DNA from: Pseudomonadota bacterium
GTDB taxonomy: Bacteria > Pseudomonadota > Alphaproteobacteria > Rhizobiales > Xanthobacteraceae
Assembly (NCBI GenBank): GCA_023404705.1
Contig: JAEYAU010000122.1
Location: 1 to 19,730 of the forward strand
Direction: 5' to 3'
DNA: 19,730 nt
Shown here: positions 1 through 6,963 of the stretch, piece after piece
Position numbering within the stretch: the first letter of the stretch is position 1
Layout of the letters: each line of letters begins with the position of its first letter
The notes under the pieces: generated by a model
What the model was told of the DNA's origin: nothing
Database searches by the model: none
The model's input: the letters and a program-made list of their open reading frames with translations, nothing else
Made by a program: the position numbers and the translations under genes

Positions 1-28
1 CCCGGACAGCCGCTGCGCGGCTTCCGGG
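1..28. repeat. Extragenic palindrome at the left edge
   Basis: The first 28 bases fold into a near-perfect hairpin: CCCGGA (1-6) pairs with TCCGGG (23-28) and AGCCGC (8-13) pairs with GCGGCT (17-22), around a TGC loop with one bulged C. It looks like a REP-type palindrome and may extend beyond the window. The short open frame across it (stop at 41-43) is not convincing coding sequence. Confidence 0.45.
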
Positions 29-103
29 ATGACGGCCGAGTGAGCCGCCCGCACCTCGTTTCCGACGCAATCCTGCGGCCAGATCGCGGCTTCTCGGGTT
101 GGG

Positions 104-118
104 TAAACGCTCCCTTAA
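104..118. promoter_or_regulatory. Possible CtrA-like box upstream of the phosphoesterase
   Basis: TAAA-N7-TTAA lies about 60 bases before the metallophosphoesterase start and matches the alphaproteobacterial CtrA consensus TTAA-N7-TTAA at 7 of 8 positions. Such AT-rich half-sites stand out in this GC-rich sequence, but one short match is weak evidence. Confidence 0.2.
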
Positions 119-175
119 CGTATGTGAGCCACGACAAGGTCGCGCCGCGATCCTGCGCGGCGAGGACCTGTTTCG

Positions 176-1048
176 ATGAGCATCACACGGCGCGGCTTGA
201 TCCTGCGCGGGTTCGGCGTGGCGAGCCTCGCGGGCGCCACCACGGCCGGCTATGCGGGCGCGATCGAGCCGTACGAGCTGCAGACGACCCGCTACACGCT
301 GACGCCACCCGGATGGCCGGCGCGCCAGCGGCTGTCGATCGGCGTGGTCGCGGACCTTCATGCGGGCGGCCCCAATATGGGGCTCGAGCGCATCCGCGAG
401 GTCGTCGATGCCACCAACGCGCTCGGCGCCGATCTCATCGTGCTGCTCGGCGACTATTTCGCGACGCACCGCTTCGTCACCGAGGTGGTCCCGCATATGG
501 CCTGGGCCGCGGAGCTCGCGCGGCTCAAGGCGCCGCTCGGCGTCCATGCGATCTTCGGCAATCACGACTGGTGGCACGACATTCACGGCACGCGCGCGGC
601 GCTCGCCCATGTCGGCATCCCGGTGCTCGAGAACGACGCGGTGGCGATCGGCGAGCCGGGCCTCGGCTTCTGGCTCGCGGGCCTCGGCGACCAGCTCGCC
701 TATCGGCTGGGCCGGCGGCATTATCGCGGCGTCGACGACCTGCCGGGCACGCTCAAGCGCATCACCAACGACGATCCCGTGATCCTGCTCGCGCACGAGC
801 CGGACATCTTCACGCGCGTGCCGGAGCGCGTGTCGCTCACCCTCGCGGGCCACACCCATGGCGGCCAGGTGCGCGTGCCGTTCCTGTGGCATGCCTGGGT
901 GCCCTCGTCCTACGGCGCGCGCTTCGCCTATGGCCATATCGTGGAAGGCGGACGCCACATGATCGTGTCGGGCGGGCTCGGCACCAGCGGCCTGCCGGTG
1001 CGCATGGGGTCGCCGCCGGAGATTTTGCGCATCGATCTCGGGGGATAG
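176..1048 (+). CDS. Metallophosphoesterase, YaeI-like, Tat-exported
   Basis: This 290-residue protein has the calcineurin-like metallophosphoesterase motif series in order: DLH (residues about 60-62), GDYF (about 92), GNHD (about 128), AHEPD (about 207) and GHTHGGQ (about 225). These residues bind the two-metal centre that hydrolyses phosphate esters. The N-terminus, with TRRGLILRG and then a small-residue hydrophobic stretch, looks like a twin-arginine signal with cleavage near residue 27, so the enzyme probably acts outside the cytoplasm. Related YaeI-type proteins have been linked to phosphodiester or UDP-sugar/lipid substrates; the substrate here cannot be read from the sequence. A GAGGA ribosome site lies about 9 bases before this ATG. 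The gene converges on the L,D-transpeptidase gene. Confidence 0.9.
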   Translation: MSITRRGLILRGFGVASLAGATTAGYAGAIEPYELQTTRYTLTPPGWPARQRLSIGVVADLHAGGPNMGLERIREVVDATNALGADLIVLLGDYFATHRFVTEVVPHMAWAAELARLKAPLGVHAIFGNHDWWHDIHGTRAALAHVGIPVLENDAVAIGEPGLGFWLAGLGDQLAYRLGRRHYRGVDDLPGTLKRITNDDPVILLAHEPDIFTRVPERVSLTLAGHTHGGQVRVPFLWHAWVPSSYGARFAYGHIVEGGRHMIVSGGLGTSGLPVRMGSPPEILRIDLGG

Positions 1049-1058
1049 AGCTGCTGTA

Positions 1059-1092
1059 CGGCGCATTAGCTGCGAAGCAGCGTAATGCGCCG
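1059..1092. repeat. Extragenic palindrome, GCGCATTA type
   Basis: CGGCGCATTA (1059-1068) and TAATGCGCCG (1083-1092) are perfect inverted repeats. The interior GCTGC/GCAGC pairs around a GAA loop. It lies 10 bases after the phosphoesterase stop. Similar GCGCAATA/TATTGCGC palindromes are, to my knowledge, numerous in Bradyrhizobium-group genomes. Confidence 0.6.
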
Positions 1093-1133
1093 GCAGCGCG
1101 GCCTCTCACTCATAGGCAAGTTGTGATTCACAC

Positions 1134-1166
1134 GGCGCAATACGCCGCTCACGCGGCTATTGCGCC
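1134..1166. repeat. Extragenic palindrome, GCGCAATA type
   Basis: GGCGCAATA (1134-1142) pairs with TATTGCGCC (1158-1166), and GCCGC (1144-1148) pairs with GCGGC (1153-1157), leaving a TCAC loop and one unpaired C. It is a relative of the palindrome at 1059-1092; the two sit 41 bases apart between convergent genes. Confidence 0.6.
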
Positions 1167-1167
1167 C

Positions 1168-1202
1168 TACAAAACGAAAGCGCCGGGCCAAGGCCCGGCG
1201 CT
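1168..1202 (-). terminator. Rho-independent terminator of the L,D-transpeptidase gene
   Basis: On the minus strand, a perfect 11-bp stem (AGCGCCGGGCC with its complement, 1179-1202) closes over a two-base loop and is followed by TTTCGTTTTG (about 1169-1178). It lies about 27 bases past the stop of the minus-strand lipoprotein gene, the expected place for an intrinsic terminator. Confidence 0.75.
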
Positions 1203-1228
1203 CGCGACTATCGAAATCTCAGGTCGGA

Positions 1229-1894
1229 TCAGCCGGCGCGACCGCCCGTGAAGGCGACCTGCGGGTTGGTCGGCGAGTCGCCATGGCCGGGCGCGAGCAC
1301 TACGACCGGCGAGCCGGGCTTCACGCGATTGTAGAGGTCGATCACGTCCTCATTGGTGAGGCGGATGCAGCCCGACGAGATCGCATGGCCGATATATTCG
1401 GGCTGGTTCGTGCCGTGCACGCGATAGAGCGTGTCGCGCGAACCCTCGTAGATGTAGAGCGCGCGGGCGCCCATCGGATTGTGCGGGCCGCCCGCCACGT
1501 AGGACGGGATGTTGCCGAGGCGCTTCTTGATGTCCGTGGTCGGCGTCCAGGACGGCCACTCTTCCTTGCGGCCGACCTTGGCGACGCCCGAGAAGGCGAG
1601 CGCCTCTTCACCGACAGTCACGCCGTAGCGGATCGCCTTGCCCTGCGGCAGCACGTAGTAGAGATAGCGCGCATCGCTATCGACCACGATCGTGCCGGCG
1701 GCTTCCTTGCGGTGATAGTCGACCACGTGCCGACGATACGGCTCCGGGATCGTCGCCTGCTCATAGGGCGCGTTGGCGAGCAGCTTTTTGTCCCGCTCCG
1801 TGAAACTGGCCTGTGAGGCAGGCTCGAGCGTCGACTGCATGCAGCCGCTCACCAGCACGCCGAAAGCCAAGATTGCGACAGCCCTCGCAAACAT
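1229..1894 (-). CDS. L,D-transpeptidase (YkuD/ErfK family) lipoprotein
   Basis: The product (221 residues from this start) carries the YkuD catalytic signature HAISSGCIRL near residue 180, with the active-site cysteine and conserved His and Arg, preceded by HGTNQPEYIG. The family cross-links peptidoglycan or attaches proteins to it through meso-diaminopimelate. The N-terminus starts MFARAVAILAFGV and ends in a VSGC lipobox (Cys 18), so it is probably a lipid-anchored periplasmic protein. I chose the ATG at 1894 over the upstream one at 1927 because AGGGGAA lies just before it and because it places the signal peptide at the N-terminus. A strong terminator follows the gene. Typical product names are L,D-transpeptidase or ErfK/YbiS/YcfS/YnhG. 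Confidence 0.92.
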   Translation of the reverse strand: MFARAVAILAFGVLVSGCMQSTLEPASQASFTERDKKLLANAPYEQATIPEPYRRHVVDYHRKEAAGTIVVDSDARYLYYVLPQGKAIRYGVTVGEEALAFSGVAKVGRKEEWPSWTPTTDIKKRLGNIPSYVAGGPHNPMGARALYIYEGSRDTLYRVHGTNQPEYIGHAISSGCIRLTNEDVIDLYNRVKPGSPVVVLAPGHGDSPTNPQVAFTGGRAG

Positions 1895-2339
1895 GGATTC
1901 CCCTTTTTCTTTCGCGGTCTCGCTCAATTCCGGATCGTCATTTCTGTTAACTGAAACCCCGACCCGGTTCCAGGTTTTCCAACCCTTACGCGTGCTCGTC
2001 GTCGCAACCTGTTGCGCGAATGCCGCAGTGCGGTGCCTACCGCATTACCGAACACAGCAGCGCCACTGCGCCACGGGCGCTCGATCCTTTGACAAATCGC
2101 ATGGTCTCGGCTGGCCGCGGCATTCAGCCTGCGGTTTCGGGGGCAGAATGCCCGGAAGAAGTAAACGACCGTTTACCATCCGCCTGTAGGCTGAGATCGA
2201 ACGGGGTTCCGCGTCAGGACTGAATGCCCAGGAATCCCCCAAAACGGTCAAACATTTAGGCTAGGTCACTACCCAATTCTGCCGCACGCGAGCGCGAACA
2301 AGTCCTCGGAAGGGCGGCAGGCACAGGATGGAGGAAATG
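1895..2339. other. Gene-poor intergenic stretch between divergent genes
   Basis: About 445 bases separate the minus-strand L,D-transpeptidase from the plus-strand small ORF. The short ORFs here lack ribosome sites and plausible composition, so I leave them out. The one clear element is the dyad at 2161-2176. Promoters of both flanking genes should lie here, but I could not assign -35/-10 pairs with any confidence; a lone TTGACA at 2089-2094 lacks a partner. Confidence 0.5.
2161..2176. promoter_or_regulatory. Operator-like dyad GTAAACG-N2-CGTTTAC
   Basis: A perfect 7-bp inverted repeat with a two-base AC spacer lies in the non-coding region, about 165 bases before the small ORF and about 265 bases before the divergent L,D-transpeptidase start. 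The AAACG/CGTTT halves resemble operators of LacI-type or other dimeric repressors. No regulator gene is next to it, so the binding protein is unknown. Confidence 0.35.
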
Positions 2340-2531
2340 ATGGCCACGCAACGATCCGAGCCACGACCGCGACCCGAGCAGCGGCGCGAGCGTGCGGAGC
2401 TCGATGCGCGTTACGGCAAGATCGGGATCTCGGCCGTCGCGGCCGCGGTCCGCTATCAGAGCGAATCACGCAACCCGGCCTATGCGCCGGTGAGCCCGCA
2501 CGACCGCGATCGCGACGAGGACGCGGCCTGA
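2340..2531 (+). CDS. Small hypothetical protein, 63 residues
   Basis: No domain is recognised. The product is charged and Arg-rich at the start (RSEPRPRPEQRRERAELD), has a short central segment RYGKIGISAVAAAVRYQ, and ends in a polar Asp/Arg-rich tail; it has no signal peptide or membrane segment. Three in-frame ATGs lie at 2328, 2337 and 2340. GGAGG at 2330-2334 is spaced five bases from the ATG at 2340, so that start is preferred. I believe similar short proteins occur in related Rhizobiales, but that is from memory. It stands alone, with a terminator-like hairpin about 120 bases downstream. Confidence 0.6.
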   Translation: MATQRSEPRPRPEQRRERAELDARYGKIGISAVAAAVRYQSESRNPAYAPVSPHDRDRDEDAA

Positions 2532-2648
2532 GCCGACGTCCTGGACCGCGCCCGCGGTCGCTGATCCCTCTTCGTGCGGCTGTGAGACCAGCCAACGCCA
2601 CCGATCGCTTGATCTGACGCGGCGCGATCCGCATCGGCATCGTTTCGC

Positions 2649-2678
2649 AACGGCGCGTGCCATCCGGCGCGCGCCGTT
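2649..2678 (+). terminator. Terminator-like hairpin before corA
   Basis: AACGGCGCG (2649-2657) pairs perfectly with CGCGCCGTT (2670-2678) around a 12-base loop and is followed by only one more T, so it is a weak intrinsic terminator at best. It lies between the small ORF and the CorA gene. Confidence 0.3.
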
Positions 2679-2780
2679 TGCACGTCTGTCACAAGGTATG
2701 CCAAGTCGGCAGCGCGGTGGACGGCGGCCCGAGCGCGCGCTACGGATTCGCACCTCTTCTTCTCCACGTGGGTCGTCCGC

Positions 2781-3755
2781 ATGCTTTCGATCTTCGTGCC
2801 CCACGGGGCTTCGCTCGAACGTCACCCGTGGGACGGCGGCGCGATCCCGGACAATGCGGTCTGGTTCGATCTCGTCTCGCCCACCATCGAGGAGGACAAG
2901 CTGGTCGAGCAGGCGGTCGGGGTCGCGATCCCGACGCGCGAGGAGATGCAGGAGATCGAGGTATCGAGCCGTCTCTATATCGAGAGCGGCGCGCGCTACA
3001 TGACCGCGACGCTGATGTGCAACTCCGATACGTCAACGCCGAAGACGACACCGGTCACCTTCATCCTCGCGGGCCACAAGCTCGTCACGGTGCGCTATGA
3101 CGAGCCGCGCCCGTTCGTGCTGATCGGCAACAAGCTCGCGCGCCAATGTCCCTCGGGTATCACGGGCGAGATGCTGCTGCTCGAATTGTTCGACGCCGTG
3201 ATCGATCGCGCCGCCGACATCCTCGAGCGCGCTGGCTCGGAGATCGACCGCGTCTCACATGACATCTTCGAGCCGGAGGGCCGGCGCGTCGACCGTACCC
3301 TCACCTATCGCTTCGTGCTCAAGACGATCGGCCGCAAGGGCGACCTCACCTCGAAGATCCGCGAGAGCCTGGTGTCGATCGGCCGCGTCGTGATCTTCCT
3401 GGTCAACGACGCCGAAGGGCTGAAGTGGCAGAAGGAGATGCGCGGGCAGCTCAAGACCATGCAGCGCGACGTGCAATCGCTCTCGGACCACGCGACCTAT
3501 CTGAGCAACAAGATCACCTTCCTGCTCGACGCCATGATCGGCCTGATGAGCATCGAGCAGAACAACGTGATCAAGATCTTCGCGGTGCTCTCGGTGGTGT
3601 TGATGCCGCCCACCGTGATCGCCTCGATCTACGGCATGAACTTCAAGCACATGCCCGAACTCGACTGGACCCTCGGCTACCCGATGGCGCTCGGCATCAT
3701 GCTGCTCGCCGCGCTGGGGCCGTACTGGTTCTTCAAATGGAAGCGGTGGCTGTGA
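2781..3755 (+). CDS. corA: CorA-family magnesium/divalent cation transporter
   Basis: This 324-residue protein has the CorA layout: a long soluble alpha/beta and helical N-terminal part (residues about 1-255), then two membrane helices at the C-terminus. The first ends in the signature YGMNF (near residue 285), whose GMN forms the ion selectivity mouth of the pentameric channel. The second runs through YPMALGIMLLAALGPYW into a short basic tail, FKWKRWL. It probably imports Mg2+ (possibly Co2+ or Ni2+) at the inner membrane. The acidic loop between the helices, MPELDW, matches the family. The start ATG has no strong ribosome site. It is convergent with the SDR gene, 12 bases away. Confidence 0.92.
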   Translation: MLSIFVPHGASLERHPWDGGAIPDNAVWFDLVSPTIEEDKLVEQAVGVAIPTREEMQEIEVSSRLYIESGARYMTATLMCNSDTSTPKTTPVTFILAGHKLVTVRYDEPRPFVLIGNKLARQCPSGITGEMLLLELFDAVIDRAADILERAGSEIDRVSHDIFEPEGRRVDRTLTYRFVLKTIGRKGDLTSKIRESLVSIGRVVIFLVNDAEGLKWQKEMRGQLKTMQRDVQSLSDHATYLSNKITFLLDAMIGLMSIEQNNVIKIFAVLSVVLMPPTVIASIYGMNFKHMPELDWTLGYPMALGIMLLAALGPYWFFKWKRWL

Positions 3756-3767
3756 GGCACGGCTCCG

Positions 3768-4517
3768 CTACACGTGCTGGCCGCCGTTGATGTGGATCTC
3801 GGCGCCGTTCACGTAGGACGAGGTCTCGGTGCAGAGCACGTAGATGATCTTGGCGACCTCGTCGGTGGTGCCGAGGCGGTGCATCGGGATCTGGTGCGCG
3901 ACGATGTCCTCGGTGCCGGGCGAGAGGATCGCGGTGTCGATCTCGCCGGGCGCGATCGCGTTGACGCGAATGCCGAGCGGGCCGAAGTCGGCCGCCATCT
4001 CGCGCGTGAGCGACGCGAGCGCGGCCTTGGAGGTCGCATAGGCGGTGCCCGCGAAGGGATGCACGCGCGAGCCCGCGATCGAGGTGACGTTGACGACCGC
4101 GCCTTTGGTCGCTTTCAGCTCATCAATGAGACCGCGCGCGAGCATGATCGGCGCGAAGAAGTTCACCTGGAAGACGTGCTGCCAGGTCTCGAGCCGCGTC
4201 TCGATCGAGCTCAGGCGCTTGCTGCCTTCCGCCTTCGGCGAGATGCCGGCATTGTTGACCAGCGCATGCAGCTCGCCATGGACCCGGCTCTTGATCTCGG
4301 CGATCGCCTCCTCGGTATTGGCGGGATCCGAGAGGTCGACCTGGATGTGGTCCTCGGGGCCGGCTTCCCACGGGCAGTTCTCCGGGAAGGCATGGCGCGA
4401 GCACGTGATGACGCGCCAGCCCGCGGCCGAGAAGCGTTTCACGGTGGCATGCCCGATGCCGCGGCTCGCGCCGGTGAGCAGCAGCGTACGGCGTTGCTGG
4501 TTGGGCTGTGTCGGCAT
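3768..4517 (-). CDS. SDR-family NAD(P)-dependent oxidoreductase
   Basis: At 249 residues this is a classical short-chain dehydrogenase. It has the nucleotide-binding TGASRGIG (residues about 16-23), the structural NNAG (about 88-91), a conserved Ser in NVTSIAGSR (about 145), the catalytic YATSK pair (about 159-163), the NAIAPGEIDT segment, and a C-terminal INGGQHV. The Rossmann domain fills the whole protein. The substrate cannot be told from the motifs; many relatives are annotated only as SDR oxidoreductases. It lies 24 bases after pdxH on the same strand, so the two are probably co-transcribed, although no shared pathway is obvious. Confidence 0.9.
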   Translation of the reverse strand: MPTQPNQQRRTLLLTGASRGIGHATVKRFSAAGWRVITCSRHAFPENCPWEAGPEDHIQVDLSDPANTEEAIAEIKSRVHGELHALVNNAGISPKAEGSKRLSSIETRLETWQHVFQVNFFAPIMLARGLIDELKATKGAVVNVTSIAGSRVHPFAGTAYATSKAALASLTREMAADFGPLGIRVNAIAPGEIDTAILSPGTEDIVAHQIPMHRLGTTDEVAKIIYVLCTETSSYVNGAEIHINGGQHV

Positions 4518-4541
4518 CGATCGATCCCTGGTCCGGCGCGG

Positions 4542-5183
4542 TTACGGATAGAGGCGCGTCTTGGTCCAGGGCGCGCCGATGGCGTCGCGGCGGAACTCGA
4601 TGCGGTCGTGAAGACGGTACGGACGGTCGTGCCAGAACTCGATGCCCACGGGCACGATGCGATAGCCCGACCAGTGCGGCGGACGCGGCACGGCGCCGAT
4701 CGCGTGCTTGGCCGTGTAGAGCGCGACCGCCTTCTCGAAGGCGAGCCGGCTCTCCAGCGGACGCGACTGCTGGCTCGCCCAGGCGCCGATCTGCGCGAGC
4801 TTCGGCCGCGTCGCGAAATAGGCGTCGGCCTCCTCGGGCGTGACGCGCTCCACGGGGCCGCGCACCCGCACCTGCCGCTTGAGCGACTTCCAGAGGAACA
4901 CCAGCGCGGCCTTGGGCGTCGCGTCGAGCTCGCGGCCCTTGCGGCTCTCGGTATTGGTGTAGAACACGAAGCCGCGGTCATCGATGCCCTTCAGAAGCAC
5001 GATGCGGGCGTTGGGGAACCCGTCCTCGCCGATGGTCGCGAGCGTCATGGCGTTCGGATCGGCGGGCTCGGAGGCGCGGGCCTCGTCGAACCACGCGGCG
5101 AACAGCCGTAAGGGTTCTTCCGCCTCGGTGAAATCACCGGACGTTAACCATGTCGGATGTTCTATGGACTCCATGTCCGACAT
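4542..5183 (-). CDS. pdxH: Pyridoxamine 5'-phosphate oxidase
   Basis: The 213-residue protein oxidises pyridoxamine/pyridoxine 5'-phosphate to pyridoxal 5'-phosphate with FMN, the last step of vitamin B6 synthesis and salvage. Family signatures are present: RIVLLKGID and the FYTNTESRKGREL segment that binds FMN/PLP, VRVRGPVERV, and the C-terminal dimerisation region running from WSGYRIVPVGIEFW to the terminal RLYP. The length matches the family (about 210-220). I chose ATG 5183 (MSDMESIEHP) rather than the upstream start at 5237; ATG 5174 is also possible. Its 5' end faces the divergent lipoprotein gene closely. Confidence 0.94.
   Translation of the reverse strand: MSDMESIEHPTWLTSGDFTEAEEPLRLFAAWFDEARASEPADPNAMTLATIGEDGFPNARIVLLKGIDDRGFVFYTNTESRKGRELDATPKAALVFLWKSLKRQVRVRGPVERVTPEEADAYFATRPKLAQIGAWASQQSRPLESRLAFEKAVALYTAKHAIGAVPRPPHWSGYRIVPVGIEFWHDRPYRLHDRIEFRRDAIGAPWTKTRLYP
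5144..5151 (+). promoter_or_regulatory. Exact TTAACCAT, possible CtrA half-site
   Basis: TTAACCAT is the short CtrA-type consensus of Caulobacter and Rhizobiales. It lies inside the first codons of pdxH and 55 bases before the divergent lipoprotein ATG at 5206, so it could serve that gene. It also encodes part of TWLTS in pdxH, so chance is a real alternative. Confidence 0.2.
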
Positions 5184-5205
5184 CGCGCACCTGACCCATC
5201 TTTCG

Positions 5206-5748
5206 ATGTCCCGGGCGCCCAGCGCGCCCAAGCCCACCGCGTCTAAGTCGTCCCGTTATAGTGGAACGTCGGTGACGCGACTATGGCCGCGGTCCCTGCT
5301 CGCGGGACTGTGCGCGATCGGCCTCGGCCTTTCGGTCGGCGGTTGCAGCATCTCCTACAAGCTGGACGCGATGTTCGGCGACAAGGAGGACGCGAAGCCT
5401 GCAACCACCGGATCGGTGCCGGCCGCACCGGCCGCCGAGCCCGCGAAGCCCGGTCCCACGAGCGCCGTACCGCAGGAGCGCGACCTCGCCTACACCAAGG
5501 CCGCCGTGTCCGAGGTGCTGAGCCGGGGCGGCAGCGATGCCAGCCAGCCCTGGGAGAACCCGCAGACCGGCGCCCGCGGCACCGTGACCCCGGTCGCGGC
5601 CGCCTATACCCAGGACGGCTTCACCTGCCGCGACTTCCGCGCCAGCTATGTGCGCGGCGAGAGCGAATCCTGGCTGCAGGGCGAGGCCTGCCGCATGCAC
5701 CGGGGCAAATGGGAAGTCCGCTCGCTGCGGCCCTTACAGCCATCCTGA
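5206..5748 (+). CDS. RT0821/Lpp0805-type surface lipoprotein
   Basis: A polar N-region is followed by the hydrophobic LLAGLCAIGLGLSVGGC with a VGGC lipobox, so the mature protein probably starts at that Cys and is lipid-anchored. Then come a short linker, an Ala/Pro-rich stretch, and a conserved C-terminal domain with WENPQTGARGTVTP, FTCRDFRASY and WLQGEACRMHRGKWEV, which match the RT0821/Lpp0805 (17-kDa surface antigen-like) family. Its function is unknown; it is presumed to act in the envelope. The start is uncertain. ATG 5206 gives 180 residues with a long pre-signal region. GTG 5272, seven bases after GGA, gives 158 residues with a normal-looking signal. ATGs at 5164 and 5173 would overlap pdxH. 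Confidence 0.8.
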   Translation: MSRAPSAPKPTASKSSRYSGTSVTRLWPRSLLAGLCAIGLGLSVGGCSISYKLDAMFGDKEDAKPATTGSVPAAPAAEPAKPGPTSAVPQERDLAYTKAAVSEVLSRGGSDASQPWENPQTGARGTVTPVAAAYTQDGFTCRDFRASYVRGESESWLQGEACRMHRGKWEVRSLRPLQPS

Positions 5749-5764
5749 TCACGGATTCCGTTGC

Positions 5765-5827
5765 GAAACGACGCCCTTGTCCCCACATTGGGGGCGAGAT
5801 CCAGGTTCCCTCCTGGCGAGTCGTTTC
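5765..5827 (+). promoter_or_regulatory. Possible structured leader of the J-domain gene
   Basis: GAAACGAC (5765-5772) and GTCGTTTC (5820-5827) pair perfectly and enclose two hairpins: CCCCA-CAT-TGGGG (5781-5793) and CCAGG-N6-CCTGG (5801-5816). The result is a three-way junction ending just before the GGAGAG ribosome site at 5829. Its placement suits a translation-control element or a 3' structure of the preceding gene. No known family is recognised. Confidence 0.35.
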
Positions 5828-5842
5828 CGGAGAGACGTGAGA

Positions 5843-6847
5843 ATGCGCGACCCCTATGAGGTGCTGGGGGTGCCGCGGGCCGCAAGCTCGCAGGACATCA
5901 AGAAGGCCTACCGGCGCCTTGCCAAGAAGCTGCATCCCGACACCAACAAGGACACGAAGGCCGCCGCGAAGTTTGCGGAGCTGAATTCGGCCTACGAGAT
6001 CCTGGGTGAAGAGGACAAACGCAAGGCATTCGATCGCGGCGAGATCGATGCCGACGGGAAGCCGCGCTTCCACGGCTTCGAGGGCTTCCGGCCAGGCGCT
6101 GGCGGCGGCTTCGCGCCCGATGGCTTCGAGACGTTCACCTGGGGCCCGGAGGGCGTGCGCCGCTCGGCCGGCGGGCGCGGCGCCGGGGCGAACCCGCAGA
6201 ATTCGCGCGCGTTCGAGGATCTGCTCAACAGCGTGTTCGGCGGCTTCGGCGGCGCGGGCACCGGTTCGCGGCCGCCCTTCGGCGGCGCCGAGTTCGAGAC
6301 CGAGGAGTTCGCGCCCGCGGGCCGGGGCCGCGACCTCAATGCGGCGATCACGATCACGCTCGAAGAGGCCGTGAACGGCGCGACCAAGCGGCTGCGGCTG
6401 CCGACCGGCAAGGACGTGGACGTGAAGATCCCGGCCGGAATGGCCGAGGGTCAGCAGATCCGCCTGCGCGGCCAGGGTTTCCCGAGCCAGACGGGCGAAG
6501 CCGGCGATGCGCTGATCACAGTCTCGATCGCGCCGCATGCCTGGTTCCGGGTCGAGGATGCCAATCTGCGGCTCGACCTGCCGATCACGCTCTACGAGGC
6601 GGTGCTCGGCGCCAAGGTGCGCGTGCCGACGCTCGCGGGCGCGGTCGAGCTCGCGATCCCGCCCGGCACCGCGGGCAACCGCACGTTCCGGCTCAAGGGC
6701 AAGGGCCTGCCTGCCAAGGGCGGTGCCGGCGACCTGTTCGTGACCACGCGCATCGTGCTGCCCGAGGACAAGGACAGCGCGCTCGAGGAGCTGATGCGCG
6801 CCTGGCAGCAGGACAAGCCGTACAACCCGCGCTCCGGAATGGAGTGA
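5843..6847 (+). CDS. J-domain co-chaperone, CbpA/DnaJ C-terminal type
   Basis: The 334-residue product starts with a J domain (residues about 2-68: DPYEVLGVPRAAS, the HPD triad in KKLHPDTNKD, then FAELNSAYEIL), which stimulates the ATPase of DnaK. A Gly/Phe/Pro-rich linker (about 75-155) follows, then the two beta-sandwich client-binding domains (about 165-325, with VKIPAGMAEGQQIRLRGQG and AIPPGTAGNRTFRLKGKG). It lacks the CxxCxGxG zinc-finger repeats of true DnaJ, so it is a type II, CbpA-like protein. GGAGAG lies 8 bases before ATG 5843; the same frame is open upstream to 5648, but that part overlaps the lipoprotein gene. A REP-type element follows it. Confidence 0.92.
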   Translation: MRDPYEVLGVPRAASSQDIKKAYRRLAKKLHPDTNKDTKAAAKFAELNSAYEILGEEDKRKAFDRGEIDADGKPRFHGFEGFRPGAGGGFAPDGFETFTWGPEGVRRSAGGRGAGANPQNSRAFEDLLNSVFGGFGGAGTGSRPPFGGAEFETEEFAPAGRGRDLNAAITITLEEAVNGATKRLRLPTGKDVDVKIPAGMAEGQQIRLRGQGFPSQTGEAGDALITVSIAPHAWFRVEDANLRLDLPITLYEAVLGAKVRVPTLAGAVELAIPPGTAGNRTFRLKGKGLPAKGGAGDLFVTTRIVLPEDKDSALEELMRAWQQDKPYNPRSGME

Positions 6848-6867
6848 GCGGCGGCCTCGCGTCACAC

Positions 6868-6954
6868 TCCGTTCGTGCCCGCGCAAGCGGGCATCCAGGG
6901 CTACACACGCCGGGCACGCGATTCTGGGTCCCCGCTTTCGCGAGGACGAACGGA
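6868..6954. repeat. Paired-hairpin extragenic element, copy 1 (inverted)
   Basis: Two 31-base arms (6868-6898 and 6924-6954) are inverted repeats of each other, beginning TCCGTTCGT and ending ACGAACGGA. Each arm also folds on itself: GCCCGC-GCAA-type on the left, CCCCGC/GCGAGG-type on the right. It fills the gap between the convergent J-domain and anti-sigma genes. Copies at 9285 and 17110 lie the other way round. Confidence 0.7.
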
Positions 6955-6963
6955 TTCAGCGCA

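Noticed and set aside
1..43. Possible C-terminal end of a plus-strand gene finishing at TGA 41-43
   Set aside because: The codons lie on a palindromic repeat and no protein family can be read from 13 residues.
1925..1985. EcfG-type promoter (GGAAC) for the L,D-transpeptidase
   Set aside because: GGAAC is present on the minus strand, but the downstream AGTT is only 14 bases away, not the 16-17 expected.
3774..5111. A 445-codon open frame on the plus strand
   Set aside because: It is antisense to the well-supported SDR and pdxH genes and shows the Arg/Asp/Gly/Ala-rich composition of a GC-rich shadow frame.
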